The position numbers and the translations under genes are program-made. 57,524 bases of DNA from an uncultured Caulobacter sp. (lineage in GTDB: Bacteria; Pseudomonadota; Alphaproteobacteria; Caulobacterales; Caulobacteraceae). The DNA lies in contig NZ_CAMQSF010000022.1 of NCBI RefSeq assembly GCF_947036865.1, positions 1 through 57,524 on the forward strand, written 5' to 3'. Position 1 is the first letter of the stretch; each line of letters starts with the position of its first letter. The notes below the pieces were generated by a model that was given only the letters and a program-made list of their open reading frames with translations, did no database searches and was not told the origin of the DNA. Shown piece after piece: positions 24,595 to 32,811 of this stretch.

Positions 24595-26583
24595 ATGGCC
24601 GACTCGACCGCGCCGCGCACGGAATTGACCCTTCGAGGGGTCATCCTCGGCGTTCTGATCACCCTCGTCTTCACGGCGGCCCAGGTCTATCTGGGCCTTA
24701 AGGTCGGCCTGACCTTCGCCACCTCGATCCCCGCCGCCGTCATCTCGATGGCCCTGCTGCGGGCGTTCAAGTCGGCGACCATCCAGGAAAACAATATCGT
24801 CCAGACGATCGCCTCGGCGGCGGGCACGCTGTCGTCGGTGATCTTCGTGCTGCCCGGTCTTCTGATGATCGGCTGGTGGGCGCACGTTCCGTTCCTGCCC
24901 ACCTTCGGCGCCTGCGCCGTCGGCGGCATCCTGGGCGTGATGTACACGATCCCGCTGCGCCGGGCGCTGGTGACCAATTCCGACCTGCCCTATCCCGAGG
25001 GCGTCGCCGCCGCCGAGGTGCTGAAGGTCGGCACGGGCTCGCGCGAGGGCGCGGCCGAGGGCAAGGCCGGCCTGGTCGCCGTCAGCCTGGGCACGATCGC
25101 CTCGGCCCTGTTCGGCGCCCTGGGCGCGGCCAAGCTGTTCGCGGCCGAGGTCGCCGGCTACTTCAAGTTCAAGGCCGGCGCGGGCGCCACGGGCCTGGGC
25201 GCCTCCAGCTCGCTGGCCCTGATGGGCGCGGGCCACCTGATGGGCATCACCGTCGGGGTGGCGATGTTCGCGGGCCTGTTCATCGCCTGGGCGATCCTGG
25301 TGCCGATCCTGACCGTCGCCACGCCCATGCCGGCCGCCGACGCCGCCACCCACGCCCTGACCGTCTGGAAGACCCAGGTCCGCTTCCTGGGCGCGGGCGT
25401 CATCGGCGCGGCCGCCATCTGGACCCTCGCCAAGCTGATCGGCCCGATCATCGCCGGCCTGAAGTCGGCGCTGGAAGCCGCCAAGGCCCGCAAGAGCGGC
25501 GCGGGCGACATTCCGCGCGTCGAGCAGGACCTGCCGATCGGCATCGTCGGCCTCGTCTCGCTGCTGCTGCTGGCCCCGGCCGGCTGGTTCCTGGCCCACT
25601 TCCTGGCCGGCGGTCCGATCACCAGCCTCGCGGCCCCGCTGGTCGCCATCGGCATCGGCTACCTGATCGTGGCGGGCCTCCTGGCCGCCGCCGTCTGCGG
25701 CTACATGGCCGGCCTGATCGGCTCGTCCAACAGCCCGGTCTCGGGCATCGCCATCCTGACCGTGCTGGGCGCATCCCTGATGGTCGGCGTCGTCGGGCGC
25801 GGCATGATCGGTCCCGACGTGACCAAGGCGCTGATCGCCTTCGCCCTCTATGTCACTACCTGCGTCCTGGCCGTGGCCGTGGTCGCCAACGACAACCTGC
25901 AAGACCTGAAGACCGGCCAGCTGGTCGACGCCACCCCGTGGAAGCAGCAGGTCGGCCTGATCATCGGCGTCATCTCGGGCGCCGTGGTGATCCCGTTCGT
26001 GCTGGAGCTGCTGAACCGCTCGAACGGCTTCGCCGGCGCCCCGAACCTGCAGGCGATCTCGGACCAGCCGCTGGCCGCCCCGCAGGCGACCCTGATATCG
26101 ACCCTGGCCAAGGGCGTGCTGGGCGGGGATCTGAACTGGAGCCTGCTGGGCTACGGCGCCCTGATCGGCCTGGCTTTGGTCGCGGTCGACGCGATCCTGC
26201 GCAAGACGAGCAACGAGCGCCTCAGCCTGCCGCCCCTGGGCGTGGGCCTGGCCATCTACCTGCCCAGCGGCGTCACCGCCCCGGTCGTGGTCGGCGCCGT
26301 CGCCGGCTGGCTGTTCGAGAAGATCGTCGCCAAGGACCGCGCCGCCGAGCCGGCCAAGCGCCTGGGCGTGCTGATCGCCTCGGGCTTCATCGTCGGCGAG
26401 AGCCTGTTCAACGTCGCCCTGGCGCTGATGATCGTCTCGACCGGCAAGGGCGAGCCCCTGGCCGTCCCGTTCGCGCCGTCCGAGCACGTCGGCATGATCC
26501 TGTCGCTGATCGCGGCCGCGGTCGTGGTGATCGGTCTCTACCGCTGGGCCCGCAAGGCCGGCGCGAAGGCGCTGGAGGCGTAG
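24595..26583 (+). CDS. OPT-family oligopeptide transporter
   Basis: A 662-residue inner-membrane protein with about 15 hydrophobic helices. It has the bacterial OPT pattern: an N-terminal LTLRGVILGVLITLVFTAAQVYLGLKVGLTF, then SIPAAVISMALLR and NNIVQTIASAAGT, and later GLIGSSNSPVSGIAIL. OPT proteins import small peptides or metal chelates by proton symport. Bacterial members are mostly annotated as peptide transporters without proof. It starts at ATG 24595 immediately after a terminator, so a promoter must overlap the terminator or read-through must feed it. Its stop lies 8 bases from the next orphan ORF. Confidence 0.9.
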   Translation: MADSTAPRTELTLRGVILGVLITLVFTAAQVYLGLKVGLTFATSIPAAVISMALLRAFKSATIQENNIVQTIASAAGTLSSVIFVLPGLLMIGWWAHVPFLPTFGACAVGGILGVMYTIPLRRALVTNSDLPYPEGVAAAEVLKVGTGSREGAAEGKAGLVAVSLGTIASALFGALGAAKLFAAEVAGYFKFKAGAGATGLGASSSLALMGAGHLMGITVGVAMFAGLFIAWAILVPILTVATPMPAADAATHALTVWKTQVRFLGAGVIGAAAIWTLAKLIGPIIAGLKSALEAAKARKSGAGDIPRVEQDLPIGIVGLVSLLLLAPAGWFLAHFLAGGPITSLAAPLVAIGIGYLIVAGLLAAAVCGYMAGLIGSSNSPVSGIAILTVLGASLMVGVVGRGMIGPDVTKALIAFALYVTTCVLAVAVVANDNLQDLKTGQLVDATPWKQQVGLIIGVISGAVVIPFVLELLNRSNGFAGAPNLQAISDQPLAAPQATLISTLAKGVLGGDLNWSLLGYGALIGLALVAVDAILRKTSNERLSLPPLGVGLAIYLPSGVTAPVVVGAVAGWLFEKIVAKDRAAEPAKRLGVLIASGFIVGESLFNVALALMIVSTGKGEPLAVPFAPSEHVGMILSLIAAAVVVIGLYRWARKAGAKALEA

Positions 26584-26590
26584 GGCTTCC

Positions 26591-27106
26591 ATGACTGACT
26601 GGGCCGCCAACTATGCGCCTCTGATCGGCTCGACCGTCGAGGTGCTAAAGTGGCGGCCCCTTACCTGCGATACACCGTCAGTTATCCAGGACTTTCGGGC
26701 CGCCAGTTTCTGGTTCACAGGCGCGGCTCAGGTGATCTTTTCCTCCGATCGAGAGCTGTTCCTTACTTGGACGCAGAGTGGTCCGAACATGGTTCTTGAG
26801 GCGACCGACGAAAGTCGCTGGGGGCCACACGCCCTCGATAGCTTGATCGCCTATGCCGACGAACCTTGGAGCGCGATCCTGGGCAGCACGCTGACGGGAG
26901 CTAGCTTCTTCACGCTTCCAGAAATCGAAGGCGAGCATGTGGTTGTGGTTCGCCACGATCTGCTGGTGGACGACAAGCAGCATCGACTGTGGATCGGCGT
27001 CGGCTGGGAGAATGGGATCAGCGACACCGACGATCTTTGGGTCAGCGTCGGCGTCGATCCGCCGAACGTCGACGACCTGATCAAAATCGGCAGCGTCGGC
27101 TCCTAA
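26591..27106 (+). CDS. Orphan hypothetical protein, lower GC
   Basis: A 171-residue acidic protein that I do not recognise. It is Trp-rich (WAANY, LKWRP, SFWFTGA, LTWTQSG, WSAILG, WIGVGWENG, LWVSVG) and has no signal peptide or membrane helix. A central FSSDRELFLTWTQ and a C-terminal WENGISDTDDLWVSVG could form a small mixed alpha/beta domain of the kind seen in immunity-type proteins, but this is only an impression. Codon use and GC are visibly lower than in both neighbours, which suggests recent acquisition. The start lies 8 bases after the OPT stop, and its stop codon overlaps that of the convergent GNAT gene by two bases, so it fits the gap exactly. Confidence 0.68.
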   Translation: MTDWAANYAPLIGSTVEVLKWRPLTCDTPSVIQDFRAASFWFTGAAQVIFSSDRELFLTWTQSGPNMVLEATDESRWGPHALDSLIAYADEPWSAILGSTLTGASFFTLPEIEGEHVVVVRHDLLVDDKQHRLWIGVGWENGISDTDDLWVSVGVDPPNVDDLIKIGSVGS

Positions 27107-27789
27107 ACCGCCGGCTTCACCACCGTAAACACCACCTCGCGCCGCCCCCGATAGCCCAGAGATTCATAGAGCCCGATCGCGGTGGCGTTGTGGGCGTAGC
27201 TGTGCAGGAAGGCCTTCTCGCCGCGCGCCAGGATCCTGGCCGTGACCTCGCGCAGAAGGCGGGCGGCGTAGCCCTTGCCGCGGTGGTCGGGATGGACGCA
27301 GACGCCGCTGGCCTCGGTATAGCCATCGGGCCGCGTCCGCTCGCCGGCCATGGCGACCAGCTGGCCGTCCACCCGCACGCCGATGAAGGCGCCCAGCTCA
27401 TGGGTGCGGGCGAAGAACGGGCCGGGCTTGGTCAGGGTCGCCAGGGCCAGCATCTCGGCGGCGTCGGGGTCGCCCAGATCGAGCATGTCGAAGGCCACGT
27501 CCCAGGCCGGCGCGACCGCCGTCGCCTCCATCTGCAGGCAGAGGGCGCTGGAGACGACCTGCGTCCCCGGCGCGGGCGGCGGCGCGGCGGGCTCGATCAG
27601 GCCGACGGTCCCGTGCGCGCGCACCAACTCGGCCAGGGCCGCCAAGCTCTCCGGGCTCGCATCGTCGACGCCGGCGAACAGGCCGAACTCAGGCCTCATC
27701 CGCACCGCGCCACCGTGGCGGATGGCCAGATGGCTCTGGCGGCCGGTCAGGGCCGAATAGGCGGGACGGTCGAGGACGTGCGGGCTCAT
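27103..27789 (-). CDS. GNAT-family N-acetyltransferase
   Basis: A 228-residue protein with a C-terminal GNAT fold. The acetyl-CoA loop is VCVHPDHRGKGYAARLLREV (about residue 165), followed by the FLHSYAHNATAIGLYESLGY motif typical of the FR47-like branch. The N-terminal 110 residues form a second, degenerate domain, as in FR47-type two-domain acetyltransferases. The substrate is unknown. Its stop overlaps that of the plus-strand orphan gene. The start at 27789 is the first ATG, and the small DUF3126 gene lies 32 bases upstream on the same strand. Confidence 0.87.
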   Translation of the reverse strand: MSPHVLDRPAYSALTGRQSHLAIRHGGAVRMRPEFGLFAGVDDASPESLAALAELVRAHGTVGLIEPAAPPPAPGTQVVSSALCLQMEATAVAPAWDVAFDMLDLGDPDAAEMLALATLTKPGPFFARTHELGAFIGVRVDGQLVAMAGERTRPDGYTEASGVCVHPDHRGKGYAARLLREVTARILARGEKAFLHSYAHNATAIGLYESLGYRGRREVVFTVVKPAV

Positions 27790-27821
27790 GCGCCCCCTAA
27801 GGCGAGGCTTGGCTCGGTCGG

Positions 27822-28028
27822 CTACTCCAGGTCCTCGCCCAGGATGGCCATCTCGAACATGAACGAGCCGTCCTCGTCCTCGTCCTGGAAGACGACGCCG
27901 ATGAATTCGCCGGCCACCTCGACCTCGGCGGAGTCCTTCTGCTTCGGGCGCGGCTTCACCTGGATGTGCGGGTTGCCGAAGGTGCGCTTCAGGTGCTTTT
28001 CGATCTTGGCGACGGTCGTGGCGTCCAC
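27822..28028 (-). CDS. DUF3126-family small protein
   Basis: A 68-residue acidic protein starting at a GTG (28028) with AGAGG a few bases upstream. The sequence VDATTVAKIEKHLKRTFGNPHIQVKPRPKQ, followed by EVEVAGEFIGVVFQDEDEDGSFMFEM, matches the short alphaproteobacterial DUF3126 family. That family is conserved but has no known function. The gene is hidden inside a much longer spurious frame on the same strand, which is why its own GTG start matters. It is probably transcribed with the GNAT gene that follows it. Confidence 0.78.
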   Translation of the reverse strand: MDATTVAKIEKHLKRTFGNPHIQVKPRPKQKDSAEVEVAGEFIGVVFQDEDEDGSFMFEMAILGEDLE

Positions 28029-28078
28029 GGGGGCCTCTTTTTCAGCTGAGCGCCCGGGAGCGCGGTGTCGGGGCGAAA

Positions 28079-29011
28079 CTAGCGCCCGGCGCGAGAGTCG
28101 CAAGCCGCTTCCGGCGGAAGAGGTGTGGACGCGCCCTCCGCCAGCAGCCAATCGCGGAACAGCACGGCCGCCGGAGCGGCGGCGCCGCGCGGGGTCAGGG
28201 CCATGATCCGGGTCTCGCTCGCGGCGAACCCGAGCGGGGCGACCAGCCGGCCGCTGGCCAGGTCGCGCTGCACGAAGGCCCACGGACCGACCGCGACGCC
28301 CAGGCCGGCGGCGGCGGCTTCCAGCATGTAGAAATAGTGGTCGAACTCCTGCTCGCTGGCCGCCGGCGGCAGGCGCTGGGCGCCCCAGTCCTGGACCCAC
28401 TCGGACCAGCCTTGCGCATAGGTGCGGGTCAGGAGACGCGGCAGGGCGCAGATCCGCTCGAAGGTCGCCGGACCGGCCGCCGCGACTTCCGGCGCCATGA
28501 CCGGTCCGTGGAAGTGGCGCAGGAACGGGTGGGCGTCCGAGTCCGGAAAGTCGGGCTCGCCGGCGCGGCGCATGCGGATCGCCAGGTCGACGCCGTCGGC
28601 CTTGAAGTCGAAGGGTCCGTTCGACTCGGCCACCCGCACGGGGATATCGGGATGCGCCGCCAGGAAGCCGGGCAGGCGGGGGATCAGCCACTTCATGGCG
28701 AAGGTCGGCAGGCAGGACACGACGAGCGGCTTGGGTCCGGCCTCGGTCGGTCGCGGCACGGCCGCCTCGATCTGGTCGAAGGCTGGCGACAGGGCCTGGG
28801 CCAGCTTCAGCCCCGCCTCGGTCATCCGCAGGCGCGAGCGCGGCCCCTCGGTCAGGGGTACGCCGAGGAACTCTTCGAGGGCGCGGATCTGACGGCTGAC
28901 CGCGCCGTGGGTCACGCACAGCTCGTCCGCCGCCAGCGTCATGCGGCCGTGACGACCGAACGCCTCGAAGGCGCGCAGGGCGTTCAGCGGCGGCAGGTCG
29001 CGGCGAGCCAT
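28079..29011 (-). CDS. LysR-family transcriptional regulator (GcvA-like)
   Basis: A 310-residue regulator with an N-terminal winged helix-turn-helix: LPPLNALRAFEAFGRHGRMTLAADELCVTHGAVSRQIRALEEFLG, residues 6-50. A periplasmic-binding-like effector domain starts near residue 85 (PLVVSCLPTFAMKWLIPRLPGF). The PPLNALRAFEA start and the SCLPTFAMKWLIPRL segment place it in the GcvA-like branch. The ATG at 29011 was preferred to the upstream in-frame GTG 29026 because GTGAGG then serves as Shine-Dalgarno. It is divergent from a very small hydrophobic ORF and from nothing metabolic, so its target is unknown. Confidence 0.9.
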   Translation of the reverse strand: MARRDLPPLNALRAFEAFGRHGRMTLAADELCVTHGAVSRQIRALEEFLGVPLTEGPRSRLRMTEAGLKLAQALSPAFDQIEAAVPRPTEAGPKPLVVSCLPTFAMKWLIPRLPGFLAAHPDIPVRVAESNGPFDFKADGVDLAIRMRRAGEPDFPDSDAHPFLRHFHGPVMAPEVAAAGPATFERICALPRLLTRTYAQGWSEWVQDWGAQRLPPAASEQEFDHYFYMLEAAAAGLGVAVGPWAFVQRDLASGRLVAPLGFAASETRIMALTPRGAAAPAAVLFRDWLLAEGASTPLPPEAACDSRAGR

Positions 29012-29083
29012 GTGAAGAAACCTCACAGAGCTCCGACGGATAAGTCGTTATCGCGCGCGGCGCAATCGGGGGATAAGTCGGAC

Positions 29084-29257
29084 ATGCCGTCCGCCCCGCC
29101 CTCCCGCATCACCCTGGCCCAGGTGCTGGCGCTGCTGGCCATCTGGGCCGCCGCTCTGCACGGCCTGGCGCGGCCGACGCCCAGCCGCGACGCGCGGGCC
29201 GTCGCGGCCAAGGGCCCGCCCTCGGCGCCGTGCGCCAGGGCCTTCCGGCAGGGCTGA
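29084..29257 (+). CDS. Small hydrophobic ORF, uncertain
   Basis: A possible 57-residue protein with one hydrophobic segment (ITLAQVLALLAIWAAALHGLA, about residues 9-29) and a basic Ala/Pro-rich tail. GGGGGA lies about 11 bases upstream of the ATG. It is divergent from the LysR gene (72-base gap), the position where a LysR target often sits. No family is recognised and a random frame cannot be excluded at this GC content. Confidence 0.4.
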   Translation: MPSAPPSRITLAQVLALLAIWAAALHGLARPTPSRDARAVAAKGPPSAPCARAFRQG

Positions 29258-29271
29258 CCCCGGAAAAGGAT

Positions 29272-29302
29272 GAGCCCCGGCGCGTCGTACGCGGCCGGGG
29301 CT
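29272..29302 (-). terminator. Hairpin downstream of the glutaminyl cyclase gene
   Basis: Arms AGCCCCGGC and GCCGGGGCT form a 9-base-pair stem 80 bases beyond the stop of the minus-strand cyclase gene. Read on the minus strand it is followed by ATCCTTTTCC, a weak T-rich tail. It could serve either strand. Confidence 0.5.
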
Positions 29303-29381
29303 CGGGTCCGCCCACTAGGTCGGGGGGGCGTAGAGGGGCGGACGCGATATTAACGCCAGCCCCCGAACCGGGTTCCGCCCC

Positions 29382-30164
29382 CTACTTCGCGGGCGTCAAT
29401 TTTATCTCGAAGACCTTGGGCCACAGCTTGCCGGTGACGAACAGGCGATCGCCGGCCGCGTCGTAGGCGATGCCGTTCAGGACGTCGTCCTGGGTTCCGG
29501 TGACGCCCGCCTCCTTCAGCAGGCCCGCCAGTTCGATCCAGGCGATCACATGGCCGGTCTTGACGTCGATGCGGGCGATGCGCGTGGTCTGCCAGACATT
29601 GGCCAGCAGTTCGCCCTTCACCCATTCCAGCTCGTTGAGATTGCGCACCGGCACGCCATGGTCCGTGACCTCGATGCGGCCGGTCTCCTTCAGGGTGTCG
29701 GGGTCGAGGAAGCGGATGAACGACGTGCCGTCGCTCATCATCAGCCGCTTGTCATCGCGGGTCAGGGCCCAGCCCTCGCCCGGATAGCTGAACTCGCCGA
29801 TCTTCTCGAAGCTGTCGATGTCGTAGATGAAGCCGACCTCGTCGGTCCAGGTCAGCTCGTAGAGCCGGTTCTTCCAGTCGACGATGCCCTCGCCGAAATA
29901 GCGGCTGTCCAGCAGGCGCTCCTGCTCCGAGGCGCCGGTCTCCAGCTTCCATTTGCGGATGAACGAGCGGTCCTTCAGGCCCGTGCTCTCGAACAGGAAG
30001 CCGTCGCGATAGAACAGGCCCTCGGTGAAGGCGCCGGTGTCGTGCGGCCAGGCCTTGACCACCGTATAGCCGCCGACCGGCGCGGTGGCGGCGCAGGCGG
30101 GGGCGCCGACCAGCAGCGCCGCGGCGAGGATCAGGCCGTTCAGGCCAAGCCGGAACGCGCGCAC
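29382..30164 (-). CDS. Glutaminyl-peptide cyclotransferase (plant/bacterial type)
   Basis: A 260-residue exported beta-propeller enzyme that converts N-terminal Gln of peptides to pyroglutamate. The signal peptide is followed by the family pattern VVKAWPHDTGAFTEGLFY (the usual start FPHD.AFTQGL), ESTGLKDRSFIRKW, and FGEGI-DW and ELTWTDEVGFIYD. The conserved GEGWALTRDDKRLMMSDGTS and LNELEWVKGELLANVWQT follow, with the C-terminal DDVLNGIAYD. All hallmark motifs of the plant-type QPCT family are present. Start is a GTG (30164) that abuts the cysE stop codon directly (TGAGTG), so it is translated with cysE. A functional relation to cysteine synthesis is not obvious. Confidence 0.9.
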   Translation of the reverse strand: MRAFRLGLNGLILAAALLVGAPACAATAPVGGYTVVKAWPHDTGAFTEGLFYRDGFLFESTGLKDRSFIRKWKLETGASEQERLLDSRYFGEGIVDWKNRLYELTWTDEVGFIYDIDSFEKIGEFSYPGEGWALTRDDKRLMMSDGTSFIRFLDPDTLKETGRIEVTDHGVPVRNLNELEWVKGELLANVWQTTRIARIDVKTGHVIAWIELAGLLKEAGVTGTQDDVLNGIAYDAAGDRLFVTGKLWPKVFEIKLTPAK

Positions 30165-30995
30165 TCAGATCTCGTACGAATAGACGGTCTCGGCCAGGGT
30201 GTGGTCCATGGTCCGGGCGGGCTCCTCGCAGGTCGGGCAGTTGACCAGCCGCGCCGGCACGCCGGCGGCCGTGCAGTGAGCCGGCACGGGACGCAGCACC
30301 ACCGAGCCCGAGGCGATCTTGGCGTAGTCGCCGATGGCGATGTTGCCCAGGACCTTGGCCCCCGCGCCCAGCAGCACGCCCTTGCCGATCTTGGGGTGGC
30401 GGTCGCCGCGCTCGGCGCCGGTGCCGCCCAGGGTCACGCCGTGCAGCATCGAGACGTCGTCGCCGACCACCGCCGTCTCGCCGATGACGATGCCGGTGCC
30501 GTGGTCGATGAACACGCCCTTGCCGATCTTGGCCGCCGGATTGATGTCGACTTGGAACACCTCGCTGGCCCGGCTCTGCAGATAGAAGGCCAGGGTCTCG
30601 CGGCCCTCGTTCCACAGCCAGTGCGACACGCGATGGGTCTGCAGGGCCAGGAAGCCCTTGAAGAACAGGAACGGCTGGACATAGCCCTTGCAGGCCGGGT
30701 CGCGCTCGAACACGGCCTTCAGGTCGGCCTCGGCCGCCTCGACGATCGACGGGTCGCTCTCGAAGGCGTCGGCGGCGAACTCGCGCGCCGTCATCGCCCG
30801 CATCTCCTGGTCGCCCAGCTTGCGCGCCAGCTGGAAGGTCAGGGCGTCGGCCAGGTTGTCGTGGCTCAGGATCACCGCGTTCAGCAGCGAGGCCAGGGCC
30901 GGCTCGGCCTTGGCCGCGTGTTCGGCCTGGTTGCGCAGCGCGACCCAGACGGGGATGTCCGTCTCCGGCGTCAGCACCTCGAGATGTTTGGCCAT
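30165..30995 (-). CDS. cysE: Serine O-acetyltransferase
   Basis: A 276-residue enzyme that makes O-acetylserine from serine and acetyl-CoA, the first step of cysteine biosynthesis. It has the N-terminal helical SATase domain (about residues 10-140, ending HRVSHWLWNEGRETLAFYLQSR). The left-handed beta-helix follows, with the active-site segment DINPAAKIGKGVFIDHGTGIVIGE, then VTLGGTGAERGDRHPKIGKGVLLGAGAKVLGN. The C-terminal tail is longer than that of E. coli CysE and contains CPTCEEP, a CxxC pair. It ends YSYEI, the Ile terminus used to bind cysteine synthase CysK. The start at 30995 is followed by MAKHLEVL. Confidence 0.93.
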   Translation of the reverse strand: MAKHLEVLTPETDIPVWVALRNQAEHAAKAEPALASLLNAVILSHDNLADALTFQLARKLGDQEMRAMTAREFAADAFESDPSIVEAAEADLKAVFERDPACKGYVQPFLFFKGFLALQTHRVSHWLWNEGRETLAFYLQSRASEVFQVDINPAAKIGKGVFIDHGTGIVIGETAVVGDDVSMLHGVTLGGTGAERGDRHPKIGKGVLLGAGAKVLGNIAIGDYAKIASGSVVLRPVPAHCTAAGVPARLVNCPTCEEPARTMDHTLAETVYSYEI

Positions 30996-31073
30996 CGGGC
31001 TCTCCCTTCCCTGGCTTACGCGATACTTGGAGCATTCTTACAGGAAATGCTCGAACCCGGCGACGGGCGCCGG

Positions 31074-31682
31074 CTAATCGAGGATCAAGGCGGCCAGGTC
31101 GGCCGGCAGTTCGCCCCGGACCGCCATATGGTGCGTCCGCAGCAATAACGCCACCGTAATCGCGTCGGGCATGTGGCCGGCGGTCGCCGCGTCCAGCGCC
31201 TCGCGGAACGGCACGCGCGTGACGGCGAAGTCTTCCGTCTCGTCGGGCTCGCCCTCCGTGGGCGACAGATCCATGGCCAGGAAGCCGTAGGCGACCTCGT
31301 CGGTCACCGAGTTCGAAAGCTCCATCCGCAGGATCAGCCGCCAGTCGGCGGCTTGCAGCCCGACCTCCTCGGCCAGTTCGCGCTTGGCGCCCTCCAGAGG
31401 GTCCTCGCCCATCGGCGCGCCGCCCTCGGGCAGCTCCCAGCTGTAATTGGCCAGGGCGAAGCGGTTCTGGCCGACCAGGGTCACCGTGCCGTCGGCGTGC
31501 AGCGGCACGACCCCGATCGCCTGGTTCTTGAATCCGACCTTGCCGTACAGCGCCGGCCGCCCCGTCGGCGCGATCGCCTGGTATTCGGTCACCGTGATCC
31601 ACGGATTGTCGTAGGCGACCCGGCTGGACGAGACGCCCCAGGGCTTTCCGTGCGGCTTCAGCCAGGCTGGCTTTTGCGTCAT
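31074..31682 (-). CDS. Nudix hydrolase (ADP-ribose pyrophosphatase-like)
   Basis: A 202-residue pyrophosphohydrolase. The Nudix box is complete: GGAPMGEDPLEGAKRELAEEVG, spanning G-x5-E-x7-REL-x-EE-x-G. It follows the strand ANYSWELPEGG, the placement typical of ADP-ribose or nucleoside-diphosphate-sugar hydrolases. The N-terminal 45 residues (ITVTEYQAIAPTG) form the dimerisation strands of that subfamily. It is divergent from the nitroreductase gene (41-base gap), so both promoters overlap. The substrate cannot be stated. Confidence 0.9.
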   Translation of the reverse strand: MTQKPAWLKPHGKPWGVSSSRVAYDNPWITVTEYQAIAPTGRPALYGKVGFKNQAIGVVPLHADGTVTLVGQNRFALANYSWELPEGGAPMGEDPLEGAKRELAEEVGLQAADWRLILRMELSNSVTDEVAYGFLAMDLSPTEGEPDETEDFAVTRVPFREALDAATAGHMPDAITVALLLRTHHMAVRGELPADLAALILD

Positions 31683-31723
31683 GGCCTCTCACGCGGCTTG
31701 TGGCGGCTGGGCTCCAGCCATAG

Positions 31724-32374
31724 GTGTGCGGCTTACAACGCTTCGGAGATGTCGTCTTGGCCGGTTCCGTTCCCCCCGCCCCCGAATTTGGCGACACCCT
31801 GCCGGTCGAGGCCTCGCCCGAGGTGGTCGCCTTCCTGGCGCGCCGCCGCTCGGCCAGCGCCATGACCCTGACCGCGCCGGGGCCGGACGACGCCCAGCTG
31901 GCCGACCTGCTGCGCCTGGCCGCCCGCGTGCCCGACCACGGCAAGCTGGCCCCCTGGCGCTTCGTGATCCTGAAGGGCGCGGCCAAGGACGCCTTCGCCG
32001 AGCGGATCGCCGCCCTGGCCGACAGCCAGGCCAATCCGACCAAGGCCAAGGCGGCGCTGCGCAAGCTGACCAACCCGCCGGTCTGCGTCGCCGTCATCTC
32101 GCGCGTCGTGCCGGGCGAGATTCCCGAGTGGGAGCAGCGCCAGAGCGCCGCGGCCGTCTGCCACCAGATGCTGCTGGCCGCCGCCGCCCTGGGCTGGGGG
32201 GCCAACTGGATCACCGACTGGTACAGCTACGACCCGCGCGCCACGGCGATCCTGGGCCTGGCCGAGGGCGAACAGGTGGCCGGCTTCCTCTATATCGGGA
32301 CCGCGACCGAGCAGCCGCAGGAGCGCGTGCGCCCCGATGTCGCCGCCCTGACCAGGCTGTGGAGCCCGACCTAG
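31724..32374 (+). CDS. Nitroreductase-family FMN protein (YdjA-like)
   Basis: A 216-residue FMN-dependent oxidoreductase of the short YdjA/TdsD type. Motifs are the N-terminal ARRRSAS, the loop RVPDHGKLAPWRFVILKG that binds FMN and NAD(P)H, and the helical SAAAVCHQMLLAAAALGWGANWITDW segment, followed by a VAGFLYIG strand. The start is uncertain. GTG 31724 gives the stated length, whereas TTG 31757 has a better-placed GGAG and would remove 11 residues. It is divergent from the Nudix gene. Confidence 0.86.
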   Translation: MCGLQRFGDVVLAGSVPPAPEFGDTLPVEASPEVVAFLARRRSASAMTLTAPGPDDAQLADLLRLAARVPDHGKLAPWRFVILKGAAKDAFAERIAALADSQANPTKAKAALRKLTNPPVCVAVISRVVPGEIPEWEQRQSAAAVCHQMLLAAAALGWGANWITDWYSYDPRATAILGLAEGEQVAGFLYIGTATEQPQERVRPDVAALTRLWSPT

Positions 32375-32409
32375 GCGCTAGGCGTTCGTTGGACGACGAG
32401 GAGACCGAC

Positions 32410-32700
32410 ATGAGCCGACGCAAGGACCCCTGGGCCAGCCTGGCCTTCGACACCTGGTCGCTGGGGCTGGAGGCCTCGTCGGTGATCGGCCTGCGCCTGA
32501 TGAAGCTGGCCGCCGGCGGCGCGGCGGCCCAGGCCGAGGCTCAGCTGATGGTCGGCGAGAAGCTCGCCGCCGGCATGACCCTGCCGATGCTGGCCATGAC
32601 CGGCCAGCTGGGCGCCACGCACGCGGCGATCGCCTCGGGTTCGGTGGCGCATCTGCGCCGCAAGGTCAGGGCCAACCGCCGGCGTCTGTCGAAGCTTTAG
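32410..32700 (+). CDS. Small helical protein of unknown function (phasin-like flavour)
   Basis: A 96-residue Ala/Met/Leu-rich protein starting at ATG 32410 with GAGGAG 7 bases upstream. It begins MSRRKDPWASLAFDTWSLGLEASSVIGLRLMKLAAGG and ends in a basic cluster KVRANRRRLSKL. The composition and the WSLGLEASSVIGLR segment resemble the short phasin-like proteins common next to polyhydroxyalkanoate genes in alphaproteobacteria, but no such genes are nearby. The stop codon sits at the edge of a double hairpin region. Confidence 0.7.
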   Translation: MSRRKDPWASLAFDTWSLGLEASSVIGLRLMKLAAGGAAAQAEAQLMVGEKLAAGMTLPMLAMTGQLGATHAAIASGSVAHLRRKVRANRRRLSKL

Positions 32701-32811
32701 AGCCTGTCTGTTTCGAATGGACCCATTCGAAACAGATAAACAGGCTCGCTTTCTGATATTTAGAGCGTGCTAGCCACCGAAACCGCTCACACTTTCGGCT
32801 AGCACGCTCTA
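32700..32811. repeat. Two adjacent perfect inverted repeats between convergent genes
   Basis: The first (32700-32747) has GAGCCTGT and ACAGGCTC ends enclosing a nested 13-base-pair perfect hairpin. The second (32761-32775 with 32797-32811) is a perfect 15-base palindrome with a further CCGAAA-TTTCGG inner stem. No T-run follows. The right arm of the second repeat supplies the stop codon of queF. The arms are typical of dispersed alphaproteobacterial intergenic repeats or bidirectional structures. Confidence 0.75.
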
